DNA of 64,000 nucleotides from Dyadobacter sp. SG02 (GTDB lineage: Bacteria > Bacteroidota > Bacteroidia > Cytophagales > Spirosomataceae). The position numbers and the translations under genes were made by a program. Positions within the stretch are counted from its first letter, which is position 1. Every line of letters begins with the position of its first letter. The stretch lies in NCBI RefSeq assembly GCF_900109045.1, contig NZ_FNYL01000017.1:62001-126000 (forward strand), given 5' to 3'. Positions 27,480 to 36,195 of the stretch are shown here, piece by piece. The notes below the pieces were generated by a model. It worked only from the letters and a program-made list of their open reading frames with translations, made no database searches and had not been told where the DNA came from.

Positions 27480-28850
27480 CTACTGCCCGCGTCCAAGGAC
27501 CATTACTTGTACAGTCCTGAAAATCAGCTGGACATCGTCAAAAACACTATAAGATTTCAGATATTGAAGGTCATATTTAAGGCGCTCGACATTCTTGGCA
27601 ACCGTATCGGCATAGCCTACGTTGATCTGCCCGATCGAGGTAATGCCGGGTTTAACCGTCAGCAAGCGCTGGAAGTCATGCGGGGCCGCTTCCATAAGCA
27701 TGTCTACATCGTATTTGTACAAAGGACGCGGGCCTACTACCGACATTTCGCCTTTCAACACATTGATAAACTGCGGAAGCTCGTCGAGCCGCGACTTGCG
27801 CAGGATGCGACCGATCGGCGTAATGCGCGGGTCTTCGTCGCCTTTGGAATGCTGCAAACCCATTTTATCGGCATCTACACGCATACTGCGGAATTTGTAG
27901 ATGTAGAACAACTCTCCCCAACGGCCTGAACGCTGTTGCTTGAAGAACACAGGCCCCGGAGAACTGATCTTGATCGCCGCCCACACCAGGAAAAACACCG
28001 GTGCGCCGAGGATCATCACGATCGTAGAGAATATAAGGTCGAATGCGCGCTTTACAGTCTGTTCGTTCAGGCTGGAAAACGGTTTGGTGTTGATTTCGAT
28101 GATCGGGTACATGTCGTGGTACTCGATCGTCGCCATGTTCGTAACAAAACCGCGGAAGTCGGGAACCAGACGAATGTGTGTCCGCTGGCGTTCGCCCAGG
28201 CGGATTACTTCTTTCACCTGCTCGTCGTTCATTTCCGAAAGGCAGCAATACAGATAATCCAGTTGCTTCTCCTTCACCATGTTTTCCAACGACTGGATAG
28301 GGTTTTTGTCCGCAGAAGGATCAACAGCGCCGGAAAACCGGTACCCGAGTTCTTTACGTTCGGCATAAAACTCGCGGATCAGCGTGGCGAGGTCGCCCTT
28401 GCCGACGATCCCGTAGCGATTGTAATTGTAGCCAGCCTGACGGTACACTTTCAGGAAAAGCACAGCGGCCGCCCGCGACGCCGACGACAGGGAGATGAAC
28501 ATAATGTACGTCATCAGGAACTGGTAGCGCGAGTACTCCTCACCCTGCTTGCTCAGGTACAAAAACGCCATCATCACCGCGCCGTGCACCGTCACCGCTT
28601 TCAGAAAGCTGGCGAGCTGCGTATTGAAATGGTACGACAACCGCGTGAAGCGATAGGTTTTGAAAACGTAGATCGTGAAAACCCAAACCAGGTTTGCTAC
28701 GAGCAGCAGGTTTACATACTGATTTTCGAACAGCGTGGAAAGGCCATTGTCAAACCGGAAGATGTAAGCGAAAAAGAAGGATAAATTCAGGAGCGCGACG
28801 TCCGTCCAGAGGTGAGCCTTGGGCAGTAGCCCAGGATAGTGATTTTTCAT
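27480..28850 (-). CDS. Undecaprenyl-phosphate sugar phosphotransferase (initiating EPS transferase)
   Basis: Transfers a sugar-1-phosphate from a nucleotide sugar to undecaprenyl phosphate, the first step of EPS repeat-unit assembly at the inner membrane. It has four to five N-terminal helices, a central nucleotide-binding-like domain (YGIVGKGDLATLI) and the C-terminal sugar-transferase domain after a further helix. Visible there are SSPGPVFFKQQRSGRWG, YKFRSMRVDAD, LRKSRLDELPQFINVL and GEMSVVGPRP, all diagnostic of the WcaJ/PglC family. At 456 residues it is a full-length WcaJ type. Preceded by the shared pre-start element. Confidence 0.94.
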   Translation of the reverse strand: MKNHYPGLLPKAHLWTDVALLNLSFFFAYIFRFDNGLSTLFENQYVNLLLVANLVWVFTIYVFKTYRFTRLSYHFNTQLASFLKAVTVHGAVMMAFLYLSKQGEEYSRYQFLMTYIMFISLSSASRAAAVLFLKVYRQAGYNYNRYGIVGKGDLATLIREFYAERKELGYRFSGAVDPSADKNPIQSLENMVKEKQLDYLYCCLSEMNDEQVKEVIRLGERQRTHIRLVPDFRGFVTNMATIEYHDMYPIIEINTKPFSSLNEQTVKRAFDLIFSTIVMILGAPVFFLVWAAIKISSPGPVFFKQQRSGRWGELFYIYKFRSMRVDADKMGLQHSKGDEDPRITPIGRILRKSRLDELPQFINVLKGEMSVVGPRPLYKYDVDMLMEAAPHDFQRLLTVKPGITSIGQINVGYADTVAKNVERLKYDLQYLKSYSVFDDVQLIFRTVQVMVLGRGQ

Positions 28851-29175
28851 AAGTATTATAACGTTGAGTATAAATGCCTTTCAGATACCAACTCCATCTG
28901 GGGCTTATCGGGCTATCGGATCTTGAAATTCGGATCATGTCCGGATTCTACTTTCGACTGCTCGCCCCGGCAGGACGCATTCAATGGTATGTAACAAGTT
29001 TAAGGCATTTCTTTCTTAATTCAAAGCCCTATCCAGGCGTAAATGTCGTATTTTATTGATAATTAATGGTTTATGTTGATAAATTTATACAAGTATTTTG
29101 TATCCGCTATGTATTATCCTATTTTAACATTTTTAGTTGCTACCCAAAAATTTGTAGTATTATTTTTTGTAGTAG
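28851..29175. other. Intergenic region upstream of the initiating transferase
   Basis: A 325-bp stretch, AT-rich in its right half. It contains the TACTCAACGTTATAA element at the left end. No convincing promoter box, RNA gene or small gene was seen. Confidence 0.5.
28860..28870 (-). repeat. Pre-start element, initiating transferase copy
   Basis: TACTCAACGTT, 9 nt before the ATG. The flanks extend the match to the 42360 copy (TACTCAACGTTATAATA). Confidence 0.7.
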
Positions 29176-30702
29176 TCAGGAAGTCGTCACTTTATAATTG
29201 CCGAGCAGATTTAACTCCCCATTGCCTTCCACCTGAATACTTTTGGCGGTAATATCCTGACCGACAGAAACGGTATGCCCGCTGTTGATCACGACGACAT
29301 CATTCGGACCGGGCATTCTGCCCGTCGACCAGATGGAGCGGTCGGGCCACATGCCGGAGGCCAGTGACTGGACCTTGTCGGAGAAGAGGGAGGTGGTTGT
29401 GAAGTTTTTGTAGAGGATGCTGTTGGAAGTTGTTTCCGCAGCGCCGAGCCAGTCGACGAGGAGGTCGCGGTAGACGCGTCGGAAGTCGATTTGCATTTTG
29501 ATTTCTTGATTCTTGTTCCATGATGGTGCCACAATCGGTTCCAGGTCAGTGGTAAGAACCGGGGCGGTGCCGACGATCTGTCTTTTTATCCCCGATCCGA
29601 AAATGAACATAGGAGCGGCAACCCCATGGTCGGTCCCTTTAGATGCATTGGAATTTGCACGACGGCCGAAGTCGGAGAATGTCATTCCAATTACCCTGTT
29701 TTCTGTTCCTTGTAGTGCCAGGTCTTTTTGGAATGCGGCAACTGCGTCGGAAAGTTGTTTCAACAAAAGTGCGTGTTCGCCTTCGGTCGTTAAGGTGCTT
29801 ACCTGGTTTGCATGCGTGTCAAAGCCTCTCAGTTCCACATAATAGATTTTAGTTTTTAACCCACCGTGTATGAGTCGGGCAACTACTTTTAATTGTTCTG
29901 ACAAATCGTTCGAGGCAACGCCTGCAGGGTAGGTAGCTAAATTCGTGCCTTTTTCACCCGCAGCCTTTATTTCGGCGGAATAGCCAACAGACATCACCTG
30001 TTGTTCCCGGTAAAATTTTATCAATGACCCGGCATCACAGCAGGGTAGAGTAGTATCTGTCACCGGGTTGAGGTTACCCATCAGTTGATAGAAGCTACCA
30101 GGGTTTTGGATAGAAATATTCATTGGTTGAGATGGCCCCAGTAGCGTTGTGGTATTGATGTACCCTATCTGAATAGCGAGCGGATCGCTCATATCAGCAG
30201 TAGGAAAGGCGGTGGGATACCCGGGGAATCTTTTATCGAGATATCTCCCGGCCCAACCTGTTTCAGAATATTTCTCAGCATCGACTGCAGTCATCCAAAT
30301 GTCTGACGAGCGATAGTGGGATTGATTCGGATTGGGGTAAGATACTGAGTTTACTATGCTGAGTTTGCCCTGGTTATAAAGCTCCTGCATGCCGGTCATA
30401 ACCGGATGGAAGCCGAACTCGGAATTGCCTGAGAGCCTGAGTATCTGGGCTTCGGGAATCGCGATATTGCTTCTCAGATTATAGTATTGAGAATAGTATT
30501 GAAGTGGGATAACCGTATTTAAACCGTCATTACCGCCATTAAGGTAGATAATAACGAGCACCTTATCCTGCTCGGCGGCAAGGGCCTGGGATACGGCGGA
30601 AAAAAAAGGGGAATTTCGTCCAAAGGTTTTAAATCCTAAACCATTAATGGTTAGTGGCAGGACGAATGAGGACGCGGCTGATATAAATTCTCTTCTCTTC
30701 AT
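29176..30702 (-). CDS. DUF1501 family protein with C-terminal beta domain
   Basis: A 508-residue exported protein. The start MKRREFISAASSFVLPL looks like a twin-arginine signal. The DUF1501 (sulfatase-like fold) domain spans about 45-440, with VIIYLNGGNDGLNTVIP, ELRGFDTHANQ and FGRRANSNASKGTDHGVAAPMFIFG. The last 60 residues (GPNDVVVINSGHTVSV) resemble a short beta-helix module found at the ends of Bacteroidota surface proteins. The function is unknown. It lies 12 bp after a DUF1800 gene, the usual partner. Confidence 0.85.
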   Translation of the reverse strand: MKRREFISAASSFVLPLTINGLGFKTFGRNSPFFSAVSQALAAEQDKVLVIIYLNGGNDGLNTVIPLQYYSQYYNLRSNIAIPEAQILRLSGNSEFGFHPVMTGMQELYNQGKLSIVNSVSYPNPNQSHYRSSDIWMTAVDAEKYSETGWAGRYLDKRFPGYPTAFPTADMSDPLAIQIGYINTTTLLGPSQPMNISIQNPGSFYQLMGNLNPVTDTTLPCCDAGSLIKFYREQQVMSVGYSAEIKAAGEKGTNLATYPAGVASNDLSEQLKVVARLIHGGLKTKIYYVELRGFDTHANQVSTLTTEGEHALLLKQLSDAVAAFQKDLALQGTENRVIGMTFSDFGRRANSNASKGTDHGVAAPMFIFGSGIKRQIVGTAPVLTTDLEPIVAPSWNKNQEIKMQIDFRRVYRDLLVDWLGAAETTSNSILYKNFTTTSLFSDKVQSLASGMWPDRSIWSTGRMPGPNDVVVINSGHTVSVGQDITAKSIQVEGNGELNLLGNYKVTTS

Positions 30703-30714
30703 AGCGCTCTTTGC

Positions 30715-32355
30715 TCAAAACACGTGATATTCGGCCATACTGAACATATGCCTCAACAGCAAACGGCATCGTCTCTGCACGGCATTTTTTTTGTTGACAT
30801 CAGTAGGTGTCGTCCGGTAGGCGTTCCATTCGTTGATCCAGGTATTTCTCGTCACTCCCGTCATCATGATGGAATCTATCAGGAAGTTTTTCTGACTTTG
30901 GGTAAGCTCAAATACAAAGAAGTTTTGAATCATCTTGTCAACAATAAATTCACTGGTGATGGCCGGCGTTCCCTGAACATCGGAAAAATTGGGTTGGAGG
31001 GCAGTTGCCCAGGCCACCAGGTCGATCCAAAGTACATACCCTGGACGAATCTCCTGATCAGTATACGGTATAATGTACCTGTCTGTCACCTGATTGCGTA
31101 ATCCTATCGCCGTACCATTAATCCAGTTTTTAGAATATCCCGTCTGGTAATAAGGAACATAGCCAAAAACAGAAGGCTGGTCCAGAATTCTTTGCTGCAA
31201 TGTGGCCATGTTATCGTAGGCGAACTTGCCGTATATCCGAAATGCCCGAAGGTCTGCCGTCATATTCGGTACTTTTATTTCAAAGAGTCGCAACGTTCCG
31301 ATAACCAATTCCATAGGAGACTTGAAGATTGCCCCGCGGTTCCGCTGATCGTAGAAAATTTCGCTGCTCAGAAGTTTCCGGATTACGGGTTCTATGCGAA
31401 AGCCGTTTTCAGCGCTGGAGAATAAATTGGCGAGCGGTATAATTACGTTGTTCTCAATTTCCAGGTCGATGTTCGCATTGACATACCATCTGTACAGTTT
31501 TCGGCATATATGCTTGGGCGACTCGGGATGTGCCGTCAGCATATCGATCAGTTCATGAATTTCTTGCTCGGCACCGCTCTTGTCAGTCCGGCCCTGTATA
31601 GTCCTGTTTCCGTATAGGGCTGAAAATGTCTTAACACCGGTGTCATGGCGATCGGGCGTAAACACTACTTCGAAGGACGTAGAGCCTTCTACCAGGTAGT
31701 TTTTGACTTGCCAGCCAGTAAGCACTTTTGCGGCGGCTTTGACATCATCTTCCAAGTAATTAGGATTGCCGGAGAAATCTTTTTGTCCAACTACAAATAA
31801 TTCCTGCAATTCCCTTCCATAATTCTCATTCGGCTTGGTTTTAGCGTTCTCGTTGCCGTTTTGAAATAGCAGCATTGCTGCCTCATTGGTCATTTCAAAC
31901 GTCATCGTCTTGAAGTTTCCAAGCGCATTCCTCCGCAATAAGCGCATGTAGCTGTCCGTCATCCGATAGTCGAAGACAACGCCTTGCGGAACAACGAAAT
32001 GATTTTGCCAAAATGTCGTTAGCTTTTCCAGCACAGAAGGCGGCTTGCTCTGGTCCGCCATCAGCGCTGCCCACCAATAGCGAATGTAGTAGCACCATTC
32101 GCTGCGGCGCTCCTTGTTGAAAGGAAAAGTTAGAAATGGCTGTCCTGCCGTAGGTTTGGTTTCGTCCAAATCCACCGGCGGTGGCGGCGAAGAGTGATAG
32201 GTGGAATTCGCGATGAGCTGTTCAACGGCCTGTGAGGCCGTAAGCCCGGTAAAAGCGACGATTTCCTGTTTCGTCGGGCCAAAAGTCGCGCGTCTCAGCA
32301 GATGAGCAGCCATATTGGCATCTAATGGTGTCTGATAAACATCCAGGTATGGCAT
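30715..32355 (-). CDS. DUF1800 family protein
   Basis: A 546-residue protein, mostly helical. It shows AAHLLRRATFGPTKQEI near the N-terminus, TTFWQNHFVV, NYGRELQELFVVGQ and PKHICRKLYRWYVN, all marks of DUF1800. The ATG at 32355 is preferred because the longer frame starts at a TTG and this ATG follows a purine-rich stretch. DUF1800 and DUF1501 proteins are encoded together in many bacteria and their joint function is not established. The leader contains a strong 5'-end hairpin. Confidence 0.85.
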   Translation of the reverse strand: MPYLDVYQTPLDANMAAHLLRRATFGPTKQEIVAFTGLTASQAVEQLIANSTYHSSPPPPVDLDETKPTAGQPFLTFPFNKERRSEWCYYIRYWWAALMADQSKPPSVLEKLTTFWQNHFVVPQGVVFDYRMTDSYMRLLRRNALGNFKTMTFEMTNEAAMLLFQNGNENAKTKPNENYGRELQELFVVGQKDFSGNPNYLEDDVKAAAKVLTGWQVKNYLVEGSTSFEVVFTPDRHDTGVKTFSALYGNRTIQGRTDKSGAEQEIHELIDMLTAHPESPKHICRKLYRWYVNANIDLEIENNVIIPLANLFSSAENGFRIEPVIRKLLSSEIFYDQRNRGAIFKSPMELVIGTLRLFEIKVPNMTADLRAFRIYGKFAYDNMATLQQRILDQPSVFGYVPYYQTGYSKNWINGTAIGLRNQVTDRYIIPYTDQEIRPGYVLWIDLVAWATALQPNFSDVQGTPAITSEFIVDKMIQNFFVFELTQSQKNFLIDSIMMTGVTRNTWINEWNAYRTTPTDVNKKNAVQRRCRLLLRHMFSMAEYHVF

Positions 32356-32381
32356 CTTCTTTCCCCTCTTATCGTTCAAAT

Positions 32382-32420
32382 GGTGCTGTAATGGCTATTA
32401 AATCAAGCCTTTACAGCACC
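32382..32420 (-). promoter_or_regulatory. 5'-leader stem-loop of the DUF1800/DUF1501 operon
   Basis: GGTGCTGTAA (32382-32391) pairs with TTACAGCACC (32411-32420), with an inner GGC/GCC. The predicted transcription start falls near 32418, so the stem would be at the very 5' end of the mRNA. Confidence 0.55.
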
Positions 32421-32423
32421 ACA

Positions 32424-32431
32424 CAAAGGTA
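32424..32431 (-). promoter_or_regulatory. Possible -7 box of the DUF1800/DUF1501 operon
   Basis: TACCTTTG on the minus strand fits TAnnTTTG. A TTG at the consensus -33 distance was not found. Confidence 0.45.
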
Positions 32432-32524
32432 CTCAAAATATGCAATATTTGAAAATAGTTTGATATAAATTATAGAACTTATTCTACTTTTTTATAAAAC
32501 ATATCAAATTTTACTGCTACGATG

Positions 32525-33406
32525 CTAAACGCTGAGCTTCGCGGGTTGGGGAAGCAATTTGAGCAAATACTTGCCATAACCACTCTTTACGAGGGGCTGC
32601 GCGATTTCGTTCAGCTCGTCCGGACCGATGAAGCCCATTCGGTAGGCAACTTCTTCGATGCATCCGATCTTGAGTCCCTGGCGTTCCTCGATAACCTGTA
32701 CAAACTGTCCGGCTTGCATTAACGACTCGAAAGTACCTGTGTCGAGCCAGGCGGTACCACGGTCCAAAACACCGACTTTCAGCTTACCCGATTCCAGATA
32801 TGCCTTGTTCACATCGGTGATCTCGTATTCTCCCCTTGGCGACGGTGCAATGGATTTGGCGATGTCGATCACCTGGTTATCATAAAAATAGAGACCGGGT
32901 ACGGCGTAGTTTGATTTAGGCTCCAAGGGCTTCTCTTCAATGGAAAGCGCATTAAATGCCTCGTCGAATTCCACCACGCCATATCGCTCCGGGTCATGTA
33001 CCTGGTAAGCGAATATCACCCCGCCTTCGGGGTCGTTGTTGGCTTGCAGCAGTTTAGACAAGCCCGAGCCGTAGAAGATGTTGTCTCCCAGGATTAAAGC
33101 TACCTTGTCATTACCGATGAACTCTTCTCCTATGACAAAGGCCTGAGCGAGACCGTCCGGGCTCTGCTGTACTGCATAGCTGAACTGACAACCGATCCTA
33201 TTTCCGTCGCCCAGCAGCTTCTGGAAATGGGGCATGTCGTGAGGCGTGGAAATAATGAGTATCTCTCTTATCCCTGCGAGCATGAGGATCGAAAGCGGGT
33301 AGTAAATCATTGGCTTGTCGTAAACAGGCATAAGTTGTTTACTTACCGCCAATGTGAGCGGGTGGAGGCGGGTTCCCGAGCCACCGGCAAGAATAATTCC
33401 TTTCAT
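32525..33406 (-). CDS. rfbA: Glucose-1-phosphate thymidylyltransferase
   Basis: Makes dTDP-glucose from glucose-1-phosphate and dTTP, the first step of dTDP-rhamnose synthesis. The nucleotide-binding motif GGSGTRLHPLT is at residues 8-18, followed by KQLMPVYDKPMIYYPL and EEKPLEPKSNYAVPGLYFYD. Length 293 is normal. It lies 30 bp after rfbB; the gap holds a pre-start element 11 nt from the ATG. Confidence 0.97.
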   Translation of the reverse strand: MKGIILAGGSGTRLHPLTLAVSKQLMPVYDKPMIYYPLSILMLAGIREILIISTPHDMPHFQKLLGDGNRIGCQFSYAVQQSPDGLAQAFVIGEEFIGNDKVALILGDNIFYGSGLSKLLQANNDPEGGVIFAYQVHDPERYGVVEFDEAFNALSIEEKPLEPKSNYAVPGLYFYDNQVIDIAKSIAPSPRGEYEITDVNKAYLESGKLKVGVLDRGTAWLDTGTFESLMQAGQFVQVIEERQGLKIGCIEEVAYRMGFIGPDELNEIAQPLVKSGYGKYLLKLLPQPAKLSV

Positions 33407-33417
33407 ATGTATTTTAT

Positions 33418-33427
33418 ACGTTGAGTA
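33418..33427 (-). repeat. Pre-start element, rfbA copy
   Basis: TACTCAACGT, 11 nt before the ATG, inside the 30-bp rfbB-rfbA gap. Confidence 0.7.
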
Positions 33428-33436
33428 ACTGGAATG

Positions 33437-34501
33437 TTATCGTTTTTCATACATTTCGTCGTAATAGTGCTTGTATTCACCCGACGTTACATTGTTCAGC
33501 CATTCGGTATTGTTTAAATACCATTCGACAGTTTTGGTCAATCCTTCGTCGAATTGCAGTGAAGGTGTCCAACCCAGCTCCTCTTTCAGCTTTGTGGCGT
33601 CGATAGCATACCGAAGATCGTGGCCGGCGCGATCAGTGACATAATGGATAAGCTGTTCCGATGTTTGCTCGGGGCGTCCCAGCTTCTCGTCCATTATCTT
33701 GCAAAGCAGCTTTACCAGATCGATGTTCTTCCACTCGTTGTGTCCGCCGATGTTGTAGGTTTCTCCAATTTTACCTTGATGAAAAATCACGTCGATGGCC
33801 CTTGCATGGTCTTCTACAAACAGCCAGTCACGAACATTCTCGCCTTTTCCATAAACCGGGAGGGCTTTGTTGTTGAGAATGTTGTGAATCATGAGCGGAA
33901 TCAATTTTTCAGGGAAGTGATTAGGGCCGTAATTGTTGGAACAATTTGAAATCACAACGGGCATTTTATAAGTGTTATGATATGCCCTCACAAAATGGTC
34001 GGACGAAGCTTTGGAGGCGCTGTAAGGCGAGCGGGGATCGTATTTTGTGGTTTCGAGAAAGAACTCCTCCGGGTCGTGGAGCTCGCCGTAGACTTCGTCG
34101 GTGGATACGTGGTAGAAAAGGCGGTCGGCAAAATCTCCATTCCATGCCTTGCGAGCAGCATTGAGCAAGTTTACAGTCCCTAACACGTTGGTCATAACAA
34201 ACGACATCGGGTCGGAGATCGATCTGTCCACGTGGGATTCCGCTGCAAGATGGACCACACCCTGGAAGTCGTGTTCCGCAAACAGCTCTTCCATAAATGC
34301 CGCGTCAATGATATCTCCTTTGATAAATGTATAGTTGGGAAGATCTTCGATGTCGGTAAGATTTTCCAGGTTACCGGCGTAGGTGAGCGCGTCCAGGTTA
34401 AAGATCTGGTAATTGGGATATGCCGTAACGAAACGTCTTACTACATGTGATCCGATAAATCCAGCCCCGCCGGTGATCAGTATTTTTTTAGGATTGTTCA
34501 T
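33437..34501 (-). CDS. rfbB: dTDP-glucose 4,6-dehydratase
   Basis: Converts dTDP-glucose to dTDP-4-keto-6-deoxyglucose. It shows the NAD-binding GGAGFIGSHVVRRF, HLAAESHVDRSI, STDEVYGEL and the catalytic YSASKASSDHFVRAY, plus NNYGPNHFPEKLIP. Length 354 is normal. It follows rfbC by 20 bp in a minus-strand operon and has no pre-start element of its own. Confidence 0.97.
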   Translation of the reverse strand: MNNPKKILITGGAGFIGSHVVRRFVTAYPNYQIFNLDALTYAGNLENLTDIEDLPNYTFIKGDIIDAAFMEELFAEHDFQGVVHLAAESHVDRSISDPMSFVMTNVLGTVNLLNAARKAWNGDFADRLFYHVSTDEVYGELHDPEEFFLETTKYDPRSPYSASKASSDHFVRAYHNTYKMPVVISNCSNNYGPNHFPEKLIPLMIHNILNNKALPVYGKGENVRDWLFVEDHARAIDVIFHQGKIGETYNIGGHNEWKNIDLVKLLCKIMDEKLGRPEQTSEQLIHYVTDRAGHDLRYAIDATKLKEELGWTPSLQFDEGLTKTVEWYLNNTEWLNNVTSGEYKHYYDEMYEKR

Positions 34502-34521
34502 TTTTTGTTATTTAGGACTCC

Positions 34522-35064
34522 TCAGACGGTCGGTTTAAAAATTGCTTCAAAGGTTGGCAATATCTGATCCTTTTCAGATACGATGGGCTTTTCGATTCCC
34601 CAGGGAATGCTGAAAAAGGGGTCATTCCAGCGGAGCCCGCCTTCGGATTGCTTATGATAGGTGTTGGTACATTTGTATTGAAAAATGGTATCTTCCAGCG
34701 CCGCAAAGCCATGTGCGAAGCCTTCCGGGATGTACACCATGATACCGTTTTCGGCGCTGAGCTCGAACAGCTCGAATTTGCCAAATGTAGGTGATTCCGG
34801 ACGAAGGTCTACGGCAACGTCCAGCACCTTGCCCTGGATCACTCGTACCAGCTTGCCTTGCGAGTGCGGCGCATGCTGAAAATGCAGGCCGCGGATTACT
34901 CCTTTTTTTGAAAAGGATTGGTTATCCTGGATGAAGCTTTCTGTAAAGCCCTGGGCTTTCCATACTTCGTCATTGAAGGATTCGAAAAAGTGTCCCCGAT
35001 CGTCACCGTAGATGGACGGCGTAATCACCCAGACGTCAGGAAGGGATGTTTGGCTGAATTTCAT
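34522..35064 (-). CDS. rfbC: dTDP-4-dehydrorhamnose 3,5-epimerase
   Basis: Epimerises dTDP-4-keto-6-deoxyglucose at C3 and C5. Visible family motifs are FFESFNDEVW, QDNQSFSKKGVIRGLHFQ (with the catalytic His region), VRVIQGKVLDVAVDLR and IPEGFAHGFAAL. Length 180 is normal. Its first 29 bp overlap the end of the upstream glycosyltransferase gene, so its pre-start element is itself coding sequence of that gene. Confidence 0.96.
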   Translation of the reverse strand: MKFSQTSLPDVWVITPSIYGDDRGHFFESFNDEVWKAQGFTESFIQDNQSFSKKGVIRGLHFQHAPHSQGKLVRVIQGKVLDVAVDLRPESPTFGKFELFELSAENGIMVYIPEGFAHGFAALEDTIFQYKCTNTYHKQSEGGLRWNDPFFSIPWGIEKPIVSEKDQILPTFEAIFKPTV

Positions 35065-36160
35065 GTTGCGTTGAGTAAATGGTTCGAAAATGATTTTCGT
35101 ATTGATCTATGATATTATTCCATTCATAAATATGTTTGATCTTATCCAGGTTGTTGACAACATAGGAGGTATACTGATCTTTGCGTACCGTTTCAATACA
35201 CTTCCTTACATCGTCGGCATTGCGGAAATACAGCGCGTCCTTTTCAAGAATGGTGGAATTAAATTCATTGTGATTAGCACAGATTAGCGTTTGCGATGCC
35301 ATGGCTTCCAGCAGCGAAGGGTTGGTGCCTCCAACCGAGTGACCGTGAAAATAGATGTTGGAATAGTAGCGCAGATTGTTCAATGCGTTGATGTCGTAAA
35401 TTCCACCTACGAAGTGAATATGCTTGGATGCGGCATACTTATTTTTCAGGTATTCACCATACTTGGTCGCGTGCTTGCCGACAACAAGGAACGGGTTCCT
35501 GGTCGTCGCTTTTGAAACGCCTTCCAAGATTGTATCCACATTGTTTTCCGGCTCCAGTCGGGCTATGAGCATGTTATACCCGTAAGGTGTGAGGTTATAC
35601 TGCGTGAGAATCTCGTCGGACGGGTCCTCGAACGGAAATGCACCATAGGGGATATACGTCGATGGAATTTTATATTTCTTTGCTAAATAATCCTGTATTC
35701 CCAGCGAGTCCGCGATCCAGTGGTCGCTGTAAACCGTTCCGAGGTACTCGGCCCATTTGAGGAAGTTCCTGACGGGTTTTGAATATTTCGTCCTTTTCCA
35801 TTCCAACCCATCCATATTTGTGGTGATAATACAGTTTTTGCGGGGCAGCAGCCATCCCCAAACTGTACTACTCGTGTAACCGAGTTGGAGAATGATGTCA
35901 TAGTTTTGCTTGCGTGTGTGCAAAATACAGTTCAAATCGTAAATAAACTGACCTGCCGTGCCCCATTTGTCCTCAGGATCATTGCAGTGGACCAATTTCA
36001 CGCCATTCCATTCGGACGCCTGATAGGGGTGGGAATGGGAGTTGTAAACCGTAATGTCATGCCCACGTTCTACCAGTCCTTTGGCAAGATATTCTGCGAA
36101 TTGTTCGAATCCACCGTAGTGATTGGGAATCCCACGTGTACCTATGATTGCTATTTTCAT
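35036..36160 (-). CDS. Glycosyltransferase, DUF1972/GT4-like (rhamnosyltransferase type)
   Basis: A 374-residue cytosolic enzyme. The N-terminus KIAIIGTRGIPNHYGGFEQFAEYLA is the DUF1972 signature shared with CpsF/WcfF-like rhamnosyl- and other glycosyltransferases. The C-terminal half has a GT-B nucleotide-sugar domain (NMLIARLEPENNVDTILEG, HFVGGIYD, GGTNPSLLEAMA). The ATG at 36160 fits the family start; the frame extends 24 codons further upstream without support. Its 3' end overlaps rfbC by 29 bp. It probably adds rhamnose made by the adjacent rfb genes, which is inferred from context. Confidence 0.85.
   Translation of the reverse strand: MKIAIIGTRGIPNHYGGFEQFAEYLAKGLVERGHDITVYNSHSHPYQASEWNGVKLVHCNDPEDKWGTAGQFIYDLNCILHTRKQNYDIILQLGYTSSTVWGWLLPRKNCIITTNMDGLEWKRTKYSKPVRNFLKWAEYLGTVYSDHWIADSLGIQDYLAKKYKIPSTYIPYGAFPFEDPSDEILTQYNLTPYGYNMLIARLEPENNVDTILEGVSKATTRNPFLVVGKHATKYGEYLKNKYAASKHIHFVGGIYDINALNNLRYYSNIYFHGHSVGGTNPSLLEAMASQTLICANHNEFNSTILEKDALYFRNADDVRKCIETVRKDQYTSYVVNNLDKIKHIYEWNNIIDQYENHFRTIYSTQHEIQPNIPS
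35068..35077 (-). repeat. Pre-start element, rfbC copy
   Basis: TACTCAACGC, 3 nt before the ATG and inside the coding end of the upstream glycosyltransferase, where it encodes Tyr-Ser-Thr. Confidence 0.65.
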
Positions 36161-36195
36161 GGAATGTGTATTTTGTATATTCCTGGATATCTTGA

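Noticed and set aside
32470..32500. TAGAA/TTCTA stem after rfbA as terminator
   Set aside because: Stem of 5-6 AT-rich pairs; the T run is on the plus strand, where no gene ends.
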